The notes under the pieces were generated by a model, which did no database searches, was not told the origin of the DNA, and saw only the letters and a program-made list of their open reading frames with translations. 64,000 nt of DNA from Deroplatys truncata (taxonomy: Eukaryota > Arthropoda > Insecta > Mantodea > Mantidae): positions 7,250,001 to 7,314,000 of the forward strand of contig CM060990.1 in NCBI GenBank assembly GCA_030765065.1, written 5' to 3'. Shown piece by piece: positions 23,974 to 35,104 of this stretch (within the stretch, counting starts at the first letter, position 1; every line of letters starts with the position of its first letter). The translations under genes and the position numbers were made by a program.

Positions 23974-24682
23974 TTACGAGATGGAAGTTGTAAAGCAAGC
24001 GTGTTCCCTGCCCATACAAGTGTAGACTTCGAAAGCGACCTGCAAAGAGGAAGACACGGTGTACTCTTTCCAAACAATGTTCGTGCACTCATACAAGGCA
24101 GTTCGAATGCCGGCAAGACCAACGTGTTACTCAACCTACTCATACACGAGAACGGTCTCAGATTTGAAAATTTATACATATATTCGAAATCAATACATCA
24201 ACCGAAATATCAGTACCTACTCAAGGTGCTAAGAAACATACCCGACATTAAAGTTTACACCTACACCGATGGTGAAAAGGTTTTGAATACGTCAGATGCT
24301 AAAGAAAACTCAATCTTCATCTTCGATGACGTCATCAGCGAGAAGCAAGGAAGAATCGCCTCGTACTACAGCATGAGTAGACATCGCATTGTCGATGCGC
24401 TCTACCTAGCTCAATCATATGCTAAAGTTCCTAAACATTTAATAAGAGATAATGCAAATGTGATTATTCTCCTTAGACAAGACAGCCGTAACCTAAAACA
24501 CATATGCGATGATTATGCCAATACTGATATAGTTTTGTAGAATTCAGAGATTTGTGTAAGAACTATGGGAGAGCAATGAGAAAGATAATGCGAGACCGTT
24601 CATGGTGATAGGTCCCGAATTTCCACTAAACGACGGGCGCTACCGACTCGGCTTGGATACCATACTCAAGACCTGCAAATAA
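23974..24682 (+). pseudogene. FtsK/HerA-type packaging ATPase, broken
   Basis: The main frame at 24001-24540 carries a Walker A motif GSSNAGKT (residues 33-40 counted from 24001) and a Walker B SIFIFDDV (about 104-111). A later segment HRIVDALYLAQSYAKVPKHL fits the A32-like family of genome-packaging ATPases. No ATG opens this frame; an ATG at 23981 is in another frame. After the stop at 24538 the homology appears to continue in other frames (FMVIGPEFPLNDGRYRLGLD, to about 24680). The protein would pump the element's DNA into capsids. It is divergent from the PLA2-like gene with about 50-75 bp between them, so a shared promoter is likely. Confidence 0.85.
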
Positions 24683-25621
24683 CAATCTTCAGTCACAACA
24701 GTCAAGAGTATCGATCGATTCGGTGCTCAAAGAAAGGCATACGTCAAGACGCTGATCAACTGATACATCGTCGACAGAGATGCAGAGGGCAATTACCTTT
24801 TCACCGACCGACGGTTACGTCAGGTGCAGCTGCCTAGGGAAATTAGCGATGCGGCTACTAAAGGGTATGTGTATAAGCATGGAATGCAGAAACAAGAGAG
24901 CACGCTCAGAGCGCACTTGCACACGTCGCTCGACGTCATGAGGACGCACGTCGGGAAACACCTGCTGAAACGTGACGCCGAAAACAACATCCTACTCGAT
25001 AAGACGAGACTCAAGGTAACGCTTTCTCCAGAGCACGATCACGATGTGCCCAACAGGAGATACGTAACAAATTACGTGAAGGCAGGCGTTCCACCCATCG
25101 CCTCGGACGGTAGTTTAAAATTCCTCAAGAGAAGAATAATAGATCTAGCAGACCCCGTCAACGATATGGATGGGGTAAATAAAAGATATCTGCTAAGGGA
25201 GATAAATGAATTACAACAAAGTAAAACTAGCGATATGGTTACGACTACTATAAACATCGATAAGGTAGTTAACGGTAAGCTAGAATCCGTCGAGTGTGCG
25301 CTCGCTCATAACATGGAAATACGTGTTGAAAATATGAAGCAGGAAATAGAAACTGTAAACCAGTCGCTTCAGACACTCGAAAGGAATACCCTGAACACGT
25401 CAGATATTGAAAATAATATAAACATGAAACTACAACATAGTGAAAACCAAGTATCTGCATGCATCAGTGATCTTGCAAAACAAATGAGATCGATTGACGA
25501 GCTCTTAGCTAAGGCTATGAATACATTGCAAACACGTGTGGTTGGCATGTCGGGTAATTCCATCATACATCTTCGCTCCCTACCGCTGAGGAGAGCCAAC
25601 ACGTATGTGCTATCATTTTGA
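24683..25621 (+). pseudogene. coiled-coil, fibre-like protein
   Basis: The long frame from 24764 to 25621 has no stop. It can be followed upstream of an in-frame TGA (24761-24763) back to 24683, and no ATG opens it. The N-terminal half has three related segments of the type DAATKGYV, DVPNRRYVTNYV and DMDGVNKRYLL. Such motifs recur in tail-fibre or spike proteins as trimerising repeats. The second half (about residues 135-240 from 24824) is rich in heptad-like Leu/Ile/Met with Glu, Asn and Gln, indicating a coiled coil. A surface fibre or structural role is inferred from this architecture and from its place between ATPase and DUF8207 genes. Confidence 0.45.
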
Positions 25622-25657
25622 TTCTCACTCTATACATTTCCGATCAAGGGTGTACGT

Positions 25658-25888
25658 ATGGTGTGCTGGATCACATCGCAGGATCCTGTAGGCGGACCGA
25701 GAAGTAGTATAATTGCTCAAGAGAGAAAGGATACAATAGTTGCGATAAATGGTATTGTTATCCTTGAATATCCCACATCCTTTAACATAGGTGATAAAAT
25801 AACATTCACACCAACCCTTCATCGTGTGATTGACGGTCATACGCTACACATCGAAATGCTCGTATCATATAAAATGAATGTACGCTAA
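25658..25888 (+). CDS. unrecognised small Polinton ORF
   Basis: A 76-codon ATG frame with beta-rich composition (KDTIVAINGIVILEYPTSFN and a later HTLHIEMLVSYKM). No membrane segment or known motif is visible. It follows the fibre-like gene by 36 bp in the same orientation, and it could be the detached C-terminal beta domain of that protein after a frameshift. Its function is unknown. Confidence 0.35.
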   Translation: MVCWITSQDPVGGPRSSIIAQERKDTIVAINGIVILEYPTSFNIGDKITFTPTLHRVIDGHTLHIEMLVSYKMNVR

Positions 25889-25911
25889 TAATGATTCATC
25901 ATTGACAAGAT

Positions 25912-26655
25912 GGATACCGATGCTATAGCTTTGAAACAATCCCTTGCGAAGCATACGAATGCCATTAGGAAATAATTCCGTTCCCTTAGAGCTCTACGGT
26001 TCGAGACGCAGTGAACAATGACTGAGGTACTGAAGCCTGTAACTACACCACTGAATGTCATACTCGAGAATACCAAGAAGGAGGAGGTGGAGGTGCAGTG
26101 TAGGCAGGGTAATGAACTAGAGCGTCACCTGAAAGAGATCCGACGTTTAGGTAAAAACAATTTGGATACCACATATGGAATTCGATACGTGGATGGTAAT
26201 TATCGTTTGGTAAACGAAATAATCGCTATAGACGAGGATGATCACATTCGAGTGGGAAGCGAACGCTACAAGTGTACCCCCGGCCTGCTAGAACTCATCT
26301 TCAAGAGGAAACCTCTCACCTATACCGATGAGGATCTAGATGTATACGGTGAAATCTTATATCAAACGCTAGTTTACAGAAGTGGACATGCCATCACCGG
26401 ACGTATAAAATCGAACACTTGACACAAGTATACACACATCATACGCAAACTCGTTATTTTGTGGTGACCGGTTCGGGATTAGAGTGGAAAGAGCTGCAGA
26501 ATAATCAAACCGATTACATACTCAGGTCCGATGTGAATGTACTAGTGGATCGTCTCAAATTACTCATTGCATTGCAAGAAGCCGGAATAAGAGGTCACAC
26601 GTCCGAGATTGTCGAGATTGTTGAGGAAATGAAGAGAGCTAAAGTTATAGCATGA
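25912..26655 (+). pseudogene. DUF8207-type Polinton protein, broken
   Basis: An ATG at 25912 opens MDTDAIALKQSLAKHTNAIR. In-frame stops then fall after AIRK and after RFETQ. The frame continues as 26018-26422 with YGIRYVDGNYRLVNEIIAID and KCTPGLLELIFKRKPLTYTD. That alternating pattern, ending in a LYQT-like segment, is the hallmark of DUF8207 proteins found beside Polinton integrases in insects. A second piece (26419-26655) contains SDVNVLVDRLKLLIALQEAG, likely the C-terminal part. Its exact role is unknown in the family. It overlaps the integrase start by ATGA, suggesting one transcript. Confidence 0.65.
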
Positions 26656-27561
26656 TCAAACGTGCAATTGGAAAGGAATTACATGCGCCAAGCAGACGAA
26701 ACTTTGAACGTAGAAAGATAATTACAAAAGATTTTCATGATATACTACAGATCGGTCTAATGGAAATTATTTTATATGCACGCGTAAATCAGAATCATAA
26801 ATACATATTGGTTGCAATAGACTTTTATACGAAAAAGGCATATGACAGAGCATTAAAGAATAAGAGGGGTGAGGATGTGACGTGAGCAATGGAATGCATT
26901 CTGAAGGAAATGAAGATTCCCCCAAACATATCCAGTCAGATAATGGAAAAGAGTTTTATAATAACTCATTGAAGCAGTTAATGGCAAAATATAAGATTAA
27001 TCATTACAGTACGTTCAGTAGCATAAAGGCTGGTGCTGTCGACGACTTATACGCACTCTAGAACCTCTAGAGCCGTGCACTAGAGAATTTCTAGTGCAAG
27101 CCTCATATAAATGGTTGGAGATCCTGATTAAAATACTTACTCAGTATAATAATACTTACCATTCAGCGATTCGCATGAAGCCAAACGATTTCACGAGCAA
27201 TGATTTGCTGCTAACGGTATACAGTCAGCAGCAACACCGAAAACGTCATTGGTTCAAGATTGGTGATTATGTACGCATCTCTAGACATAAGTAACATTTT
27301 GAAAAGGGCTACGTTCCCAATTGGAGTGCCGAAATATTTCAGATCTATCAAATTAGGAATACTCCACTTCCAGTCTACCTTTTGAAGGATTCGGAAGGAG
27401 AGGTGATAAAAGGCGGATTTTAAAGACAGGAACTTCAAAGGACACGGTATCATGACGTCTTCCTGATTGAAAAGGTGTTGAAACGCACCAAGGATAGGAT
27501 TCTTGTCAAGTGGTGCGGAATTCCAAACCCCGAATGGATTAAACGTGAGGATGCACTATGA
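26652..27561 (+). pseudogene. Polinton integrase (DDE, with chromodomain), broken
   Basis: The first piece at 26652-26885 starts ATGATC and ends its core with ILVAIDFYTKKAY, which supplies the first catalytic Asp. After a stop and frame change, IQSDNGKEFYNNSLKQLM gives the second Asp. The region that should carry the third acidic residue is replaced by stops and a perfect 8-bp-stem hairpin (27077-27097). YNNTYHSAIRMKPNDF and a basic SH3-like part follow (27094-27294). The C-terminal FLIEKVLKRTKDRILVKWCG is a chromodomain, which would tether the enzyme to chromatin. In active elements the enzyme joins the TIR ends to target DNA with a 6-bp stagger. The protein is clearly inactive here. Confidence 0.85.
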
Positions 27562-28151
27562 GCATGCACATTATATGAAATAAATAAATGTTTTCTTATT
27601 CATAACTCGTCTTGTTCTTATTTTCCTTGCAATTAAAGGAGAGTGACAGGATGGAAGGGAATACTGAAATAAGTAACACATTTTATTTGCATCAGTTATA
27701 TATTTCTCAAGCCTAGAAGCTGGTATCTCAGAAACAAACCCCAGAAACAAGCATGTATTATGGAATTACTTTTTTAATCATAAACAAACATGTAGGTAGA
27801 AGCTGAATATTTTTTTTTGTAAAAGCAGACCACCCGTCACACCTAGAGCTGAAAATGAAATGCCAAGAATCCACATAATACTGAACTACTTGTGTGTTTT
27901 GAAATCTCATCACAAACATATGCATACGTGCCACATAACCTTCTTTTATACAGCACTACTCTTTAAAGCTTGCAAACATGTGTATATGGGTATACATTTA
28001 CCTCAGTACATTCAATACCTTCGTTATTTAACTTAACATTTATACAGAATTACTTCTTAATGCTTACGAACATGTGTGTATGGGCATAAATTTACCCTAC
28101 TACATTCATTAGTTTTGTTATCCCACATAACACTTATGCAGAATTACTTTT
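27562..28151. other. non-coding spacer with degenerate repeats
   Basis: About 590 bp lie between convergent integrase and polymerase genes. It contains ATAAATAAATG just after the integrase (27579-27590), which includes AATAAA, the consensus polyadenylation hexamer. Diverged copies of a block with GAATTACTTTTTTAAT, AACATGTGTGTATGGG and ATTTACCT recur at about 27760-27800, 27975-28055 and 28065-28150. No gene was seen. Confidence 0.5.
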
Positions 28152-31100
28152 TTAATTGAGTATACCCTCATTACCTTCACATACAATTATTGCTTCACCC
28201 TGATAGCCCCATGCTAATGTCGTATGACTACCATCATTAAGGATTATACGCTTGTCATCGAATGCGTCCAGCGTGCGTTTGTTTGATTCCATGGTATACA
28301 CATCGTGTTTGAAACTTCTAAAACCCAACTGAATCGAATATGTTTTGGATTTATCGTTTAAACATGTTTTATAATCCTCAAATTTAATTGTTCGCATTGC
28401 CTGTTTGGTAATACCCTTAGCCGTTTTGGTTTCCTGCCCTTCATATTTAAATGCATACACTTTAGAATGTAAACCTACATATTCTGACATTACCTTACCC
28501 GATAACTCATCCTTGAATGTTCCAATAAGTTTATGATTAACCCTTGGTATACCATAAACATTGTTTTCCGGATAATTGGAGGTATCGAAATAATTGAGAT
28601 TCTCTTTCACAAATTGATATATATATCGGTGCTGGTTTGAAAAAGAAAGGCTTGCTTATCTGTATACAGTAATTTAAGATCTTTCAGGTTCGGCTTCATC
28701 ACGTTATAGTAAAATGCATACATAAACAATTTTGACTTTTCTAGTATTGCCTGTCCGATGTATGTCGGTTTGGTCATTTTAACCTCCTCGCGTGCCATCT
28801 CGATACCAAACAGACTCTCCGAGAACACAATGTAGCGGACAAAGTTTGGACGCGATATCAATTTACGTGCCGGTTTCCACAACGTGACAAGTCGAAAGTC
28901 ATTGTATTTCCTTAAATTCTCAATCGCTTTACCATATATCGCATTATTTAGCAGTTTACAAAGGTACTGTCCAAATTTAGAGGTCTCTAGTGTACGTAGC
29001 TGGGAATTCATCATTATGTACTTTTTAAGCCATTCTGATTGCTCATAGGCAATCACTCTATGTATATACTTTAATTTCATACCCAATTGAAGACATTGCT
29101 GCAGATTTCGATAATGAATCTTTGTTCGTTAGTGTAGCTAGTAATCTTTTATATTTCCCGTTTGGCGGTATTTCCGAACGTGCATACAGCGGCATATCAA
29201 TGTGAAAATTGTGAATTTCTGAAGGATATTCAATGTCTACTTCTAGCACAATGTTTGCAATTTCATTTCTGGTTAACCATCTGAGTCCACCACATGGAAG
29301 GGTCCCCGACATAGCCTGGCCATATAAATTCGTAGTCGTAGTAGCCTAAATATTTCATTTTTTGTGAGCTATCATAGTCCGAAACGTATTTATTATTTGC
29401 TTTTGCATATCTACCAGAGACGGTACATATCCCACCGCGTATTGCATCTTCAATCATGCAATGCATCTCTTTATCTGTAATTAGGGAAAGCGTTACATTG
29501 GTTATCTTGAGCATTGCATCGAATGCAAGTCCTGGGAGTATAAAGTAATGGGCACAGTCCAATTGATAAACATTTAAAATTATGTCACGAAACTTTTCGA
29601 AAATGTCGGCTAACAAACATGTATCGGTTTTCAAGTATAAATCGCTATACTGTCCTAGCGTTTCTATATTAACTGTTCGCCAAACTGTAAGGGCATGTTC
29701 GTATTGCTCTGCTGTTATATCATCAAACATTGTAATATCAGTCAACTCTGTCTCATTCAATTTAGATAAACAATCAATATAAGTATATGGGAATACACCT
29801 GTCTTTCTAACGAGATTCTGCTGTGTCACGGTCTTATATTCACTTTTTATAAATTCGAAATCATCCATACATAACATATCAGCATGTTTTGATAATTTAT
29901 CATTCATGAGTCGATAGGTATCTAAAATCTTAGGTAAATTGTTTTATACTTTTTATTGAATGAAAGGTACTTTTCAGAGCTTTGTTCTATGCAATTTATA
30001 GGTTGAGTGTCATAGTCGAGATGTTTCACTATAAAGTGAGCATCGTATGACGTTAGACAATGAAAGAATATGGGTATAAAATTTGGTGTTTTTCTATTTA
30101 AATTACAAGAGCTGTGGCTAGCCCCTTTATACTTTCCATTCCAATTTTCGTGATCGCGCACCTTATCGTCAGCTTGCATCTCCCGATTAAATATGTGACA
30201 AACAGTTGCATTCCTAAAATTCAACTCATTTCAGGTGTCATTGTTAATTTAACATTTTTCATATAAAGCTATAGTTTCATCTGCTATACTTTTTACTTCA
30301 TTGAGATAGTCTGTGATTGTATTGGGTTCGCGATGGAGTTTAAATCTTGAAAGAGAGGTAAACGGTCTACATACCATCTGTAGAGCGACTGACATAATCT
30401 CATGCTTCTGTTTGGGACGCGACCAGCTATGGTCATTATCAGGTTGACATGTCTGGACTCGAACCAGTACACTTTCCATGTCTGCATAAATGACCACTGG
30501 TACCTCGAATGCTTTGTTGTGTGCTTTAAAATATAATTTATCCTCCACTCCAACCCCTGGCATTACTATGGACTGTGTTTTCCTACATTTTAGCATATGT
30601 TTCCTTAAAGCCTCTGCATTTGAAAACCGTCTAAGACACCCCTCGCACATCTGCATTCTCCGCGTATTTTTGTGATTTGACTGCTAAGTAGACGTGATAA
30701 ATTGGTGATTAGTACGTAATGTGCATGTGTTTCGTTCTCAATACGTAGTAAACTGACATGATTTCTTTTACTAGACATTGTCTGATATAATAGAATGATT
30801 GACTGATTTTCTATGCCATATACTGACAATGATGTGTCTTTATTCTGTTGTTCGAATGGCTCTAACTGATACAACCCCACCGGAAAGGAAATGTCTAATA
30901 CATATTCATCATATATATTAAATTTGTTATAGGTAGATTGCCGATTCCTGTTGGATAAAGATGGATATTTCGCTGCTAGCAACGAGTAGACAAAGCATAG
31001 TGAATTGTTATTAGGTATATTACAGGTTGCTTTCTTTCCACTGATAAAATCGGGGAGTTTAATATAGTGCGAAGCGTTCAACTGATCATATCTACACATA

Positions 31101-31560
31101 TTTATCTCCAATGATATAATTTCATGTAGCGCTTTTGAACTGTCGCGACACTCAAAGTTTTCAATCTGTTCAATTATAGGATCTTTAATTTTACCCTCAT
31201 AAAACTGCTCAAAATCTGTTGATTGCAGGATGAAGGACATCCTACTATTGAAACAAAACTGTTCAATTACCTCTTCATCTGGTTTATTTAGTATATATGT
31301 ACATGTTAGTGTTCCACCCACTTTAAGACCGGTTTTGTGCTTGTTTAGACTCTTCTTTGTTTGTTGTTCAACCAACGGTTTACACTGCTCAAGAAAATCG
31401 GATGGATTCAGGCACCAATATCATTTTCAATTCTATATGTGACTAACCTGCGTTTAAAGGCGGTTTCGATTTCATGGCATTGCAATTCTCTCCTACACTT
31501 TTTCGATGTTAATGGCGTATTCTCGGCGCTTCGCTTCACTGCTGGTGTATGTACTGTCAT
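28152..31560 (-). pseudogene. protein-primed family B DNA polymerase of the first Polinton, broken
   Basis: The ATG ending at 31560 opens a basic N terminus (VKRSAENTPLTSKKCRRELQ), and the product then passes through at least seven frame segments. A C2H2-like finger (CEGCLRRFSNAEALRKHMLKC) is followed by the Exo I motif VVIYADMESVL, a damaged endonuclease-VII-like segment (VRDHENWNGKYKGASHSSCN), and Exo II LTSYDAHFIVKHL. Exo III YSDLYLKTDTCLLADIF and motif B KLLNNAIYGKAIENL come next. Motif C reads LLYTDKQAF, so the catalytic second aspartate is missing. The tail ends DDKRIILNDGSHTTLAWGY. The intact enzyme would replicate the element from protein-bound ends. Frameshifts and motif loss show that this copy is dead. 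Confidence 0.88.
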
Positions 31561-31763
31561 ATCTGTAAAAACACATGTGATTATTAGTATTGATATTTTC
31601 TCGGGAATGTACATGTAATGCTATTCCGTGGGTTGACACATGCTTTTGTTTTATTCCTGCTGTAGAAAGCAATGCTGTGCTTTTTGAAGCCTGATGGTTG
31701 GGATTCGAGACCACGGTGTTGTAGAGCATACGTTCCAGATGCTAATTGTATCCTCATGTCAGC

Positions 31764-32007
31764 TTACCTATTCATGTAGCGTGCTGGGAGGAAGACTTGA
31801 ATCTCATCATCATCCTCGGCTTGGAGATATACGACAGTTCTGGTACCGTAACGTGTCGCCACTGTCCTGCATTGCGTGATCCTGTAGGTGACATGTTGTT
31901 GCAGCCCGCTAAGCTTCCGTAGCTCGGGGAATGTATTTCCAGCCTCACGTTCTGCTAATCTATCGAGCAGCATAAGTGAATTGTAGAGAGATTCGTGTAT
32001 AAACATT
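31764..32007 (-). CDS. small Polinton protein, possibly OB-fold
   Basis: The frame with possible starts at 32007 or 31973 encodes LLDRLAEREAGNTFPELRKL, then HVTYRITQCRTVATRYGTRT, then VVYLQAEDDDEIQVFLPARY. The TRYG-x-x-VV-x-L followed by a V-F-L-P-x-R-Y ending is a pattern I associate with a small protein near insect Polinton polymerases. It looks like a five-stranded nucleic-acid-binding barrel. A single-strand-binding role is an inference. A splice-donor-like GTAAGCTG lies at the end of the frame, so a further exon to the left is possible. The frame is free of stops in this segment. Confidence 0.45.
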
Positions 32008-33285
32008 TTAGGAATGCAAGTACAGTTGCATATGATTTTGGGAATGTACATGCAGTTGCATAACTGAAAGTAAACATGTATAAAGATTTTAGAGAAATAC
32101 GTACAGTTACATAGCAGAAATGCAAGAAACACATAATCAATCTAACATGTATAAGCATAACTTAAATGTAAACATTGCATGAGAAACATACAATCGATGT
32201 AACGAACGTAGAACATACAAATTTATACTGCAATTCTAGAATATACACTAAAATTCGGTAGAACATACAAAATTTATACTAAGACAGTAGAACATACAAA
32301 TTTACACTACTACAATGAAATTTGTAAACCACAGAACATACAAATTTATACTACTACGTTGAAATTCGTAAACCACATAGTCAAGCTGAAACGAATCGTA
32401 AAAGTGGTGTACTATAGGTTAGGCTACAATACGTAAGCTGAAAAGAATGTATTGTTTCTTACCGTCCTCGGGGATTTCCTGTGGTATGTTGCGACGCTGT
32501 CTGGTTTCGTTGTATTCGCGGTGTATTACTGTAGCACTATTTATAGACAGTCGTCTTGTTGCCCGCCAATGGGATACCAGCCTCTAGATTTGAAATATTA
32601 TATACCTACAGGCTTCTAGACTCTAAGCCTGAAAGGTTGTATGTTGTAGAGTTTGTATTTACTAGGTTTAATATGTTGTATGCACAGTCTTTTATACTGA
32701 TGTTACCCTCATACACCACTCATCCATGGTCTCGGTTGGGAGGTAGAGGTGGCCGCTTTACATGATTTGTGTGACGTCTGTTTATTTTCCCTCGAGAGTG
32801 TATAATGTATTCACATCACACACTGATGACCTACATTCATAAGAGTTTTACTGTCTCTCGTTATATTTATTTTTGTCATTACTTATAAGCAATTTCAGTC
32901 TAGTGTTTATACATTAGTTACTGGTAATTTGCACTCTCGGTATTGAGAGCGCTATTTCCAGGCTTGCTAAGTGGAAATGTTTGTTTGTTATGAGGTGATC
33001 TACATACCGGCGCTGTCTACGCTAATGTCACCTCGCTAAGTGCGATGTTTGTTTGCTACGAGGTGACCTACATTACCGGAGCGAACGTCTTATGGGTTTT
33101 CCATGAGTAGAGCGCTAATCGCTATTGTGTACCATCCTTGGCTGGACTTGCATGGTTTACACCAGTCCTTGGTTCGAGTGATATGTAGTCACCCCAAATG
33201 CTGTTTCGTGGTGTGTTGAATGCTTTAAATTTGTGCTTGGAATCGTTCATACAAGTGATGAGGGTTTCCTTTACTGCAGCCTGAC
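32008..33285. other. right interior non-coding region with short repeats
   Basis: About 1.3 kb between the last gene and the right TIR. At 32200-32370 a block with GTAGAACATACAAATTTATAC recurs four to five times. At about 32990-33080 a segment with GAGGTGATCTACATACCGG and ATGTTTGTTTGC is partly repeated. No protein was recognised. Confidence 0.5.
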
Positions 33286-33934
33286 AGGAATATCATTCAT
33301 ATTACTCCTGGGTTTGATGCTAAGGGGTTGGTTACTGCGAATATCGCTCATATCACTCCTGGGTTCGATACCAGGGTTCGTTACTCATATGCTTTATACC
33401 GAGGGGTTCGTTACCGCGAATATCGCTCATATTACTCCAGGGTTCGATACCAGGGTTCGTTACTCATATGCTTTATACGAAGGGGTTCGCTACTGCGAAT
33501 ATCGCTCATATCACTCCTGGGTTCAACGATTTTGGGTTCAAAGCCCTTTTTTACCAAGGGGCTCTTTTACTGGGAATATCGCTCGTATCACGCCTAGGTT
33601 CGATCCCGGAATGATGATGATGCTAGTCAGTATTTCGATACTCGTTTCATACATTATTTTTAATCGCCCTTATCGGGTTTATCGCATTGATGCTCGTACA
33701 CAATTACCCCAACACACCCAATACATTTTCTAAGACATCATAACCTACATGCTCCTAACCATGTTACACATCATCCCTACTCATTGACTTTCCACTACTC
33801 TTACACACCATACAACCATCTCTTTCACTCCCATGCGTTTAGATACAGTATGTTCTACGATCATTTGCCATCTCTTTCTCACCCATGTGTTAAGATACAT
33901 TGTATGCTCTGCGATCAAGATAATCCATACTACT
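33286..33934 (-). repeat. right terminal inverted repeat of the first Polinton
   Basis: Inverse of 19062-19779. It holds the tandem units with GCGAATATCGCTCATATCAC and TCGTTACTCATATGC, then the unique outer part with ACACACCATACAACCATCTC, and ends ...AATCCATACTACT at 33934. Base differences and a different unit count distinguish the arms, so the element is not very recent. Its outer end carries a duplicated block (TATGTTCTACGATCATTTG near 33849) not arranged the same way on the left. Confidence 0.9.
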
Positions 33935-33940
33935 GATGTG
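33935..33940. other. target-site duplication, right (GATGTG)
   Basis: GATGTG immediately follows the right terminus and matches 19056-19061 exactly. Confidence 0.9.
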
Positions 33941-34604
33941 CATTATCAGAAAATCCCATGCAGCTTCCTGGAATACCAAAAAGAGGCAACAATTTCCTAA
34001 AATTGATTATTCAGCTCGAAACCCCAGTATTAATCTCAGGCGCTTTTGCTCATCAGTCACCTTTGGTTAAAATATTTAGGAAACGTGAAAATGGCGGGAC
34101 TCCATTGGGAGATTCTCTGGCACTAGCCGATATCCTCGTGTTATAACAGTATGATTCTGTGTTTGTTACACAGCATGTGCTCAACATGATGTGACGTTAC
34201 TTAGGTACAGTCACGCCTACTTGCTGTGTCTTTGGAATCTGCATGGATGCCAACAAACTATATTACTGCTAATCCCACGGGGTTCATTATTTAGGCTAAT
34301 CCTATTGTCCAAACGATTGAATATCCAGGCGCATTGCAAGTTTACTGATCTTATGTTGTATTCTGAGATTCTTTTGGACACATGCTCCATGTTCAATGGA
34401 ACATTAAGTTGCTCGCGTCCGGAGACTATTTGATGCTGATAGTCCTGTAAGATGAAATACAGGGTACCATTGTGCCCCAATACATTTTTATGTTCCTGGT
34501 CTGCTAAAACACGTTAAACATTTAAGGATAGATAAGGGCCCTATAATGTCTAATGCAATTAAACATGTGCACTTTCATTACCAACAGAAGACAATTACCG
34601 GTAC
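33941..34604. other. unassigned DNA
   Basis: About 660 bp with short open frames on both strands but no recognised family. Confidence 0.5.
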
Positions 34605-34850
34605 AGCTGGGTCGTCCTCCGTGGTCTAGGGCTACCATACTAGCCTCTGATTCCCGTAGTCACGGGGTCAAACCTGGCGGAGGTCGATGGATTTTCTTCG
34701 GGCGTAAAATCTTTAGCATGACCTCCTTCGGAAGGGACGTAAAACCGTTGGTCCCTTGTAGATTTATGGCACGTGAAAGAACCTCAAGCCTTATCAGGGG
34801 TCCACTGAGCAAACTTTCCGGCCTTTCAAGCCCAATATAAAATGGGACAC
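34605..34850 (+). mobile_element. tRNA-derived SINE, second family
   Basis: A head starting near 34607 has an A-box-like TGGTCTAGGGCTACCATA and a B-box-like GGGGTCAAACCTGG about 45 bp later. A non-tRNA body (GGATTTTCTTCGGGCGTAAA onward) reaches about 34840. It is unlike the 3360-3600 family. Only one copy is in this window, so its dispersed nature is inferred from form. Confidence 0.6.
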
Positions 34851-35104
34851 TAAGAACTATAGCAGTTAAAAGGCGTCCATATATAAAACTCAATTTATTT
34901 ATTTGGTACAACCTATCTGGACATGCTGCAGTTGTTCCTGGACCCCGGGTAAAACAGAATGGTATCCTTGCCTCTGTCATTTATAAACAAGATGGGACAC
35001 CACTCCACTATGCAAAATTTGTACAGGTCTACCTGAATGAGACCTATCCCAACCGGCGGATCGGAAGAGCGGAGGGTCACATGTTGGCTCCCCGTTCTCG
35101 CAAC
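34851..35104. other. unassigned DNA between SINE and piggyBac relic
   Basis: Contains a short (ATTT)-rich patch, near 34891, and no gene. Confidence 0.4.

Larger units (their letters stand above)
19062..33934. mobile_element. Polinton/Maverick (adintovirus-like) element, complete in outline but inactivated
   Basis: This is a 14.87-kb element. Seen directly are AG...CT termini (AGTAGTATGGATT left, its inverse right), imperfect TIRs of about 650-720 bp, and a perfect 6-bp target duplication GATGTG. Inside are remnants of the diagnostic gene set: protein-primed polymerase B, integrase with chromodomain, packaging ATPase, adenain-like protease, and major and minor capsid proteins. PLA2-like and DUF8207-like genes add to these. 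From family knowledge, such elements are self-synthesising transposons or integrated mid-size DNA viruses. Most genes contain stops or frameshifts, so the copy is dead, although its ends remain well preserved. Confidence 0.95.
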
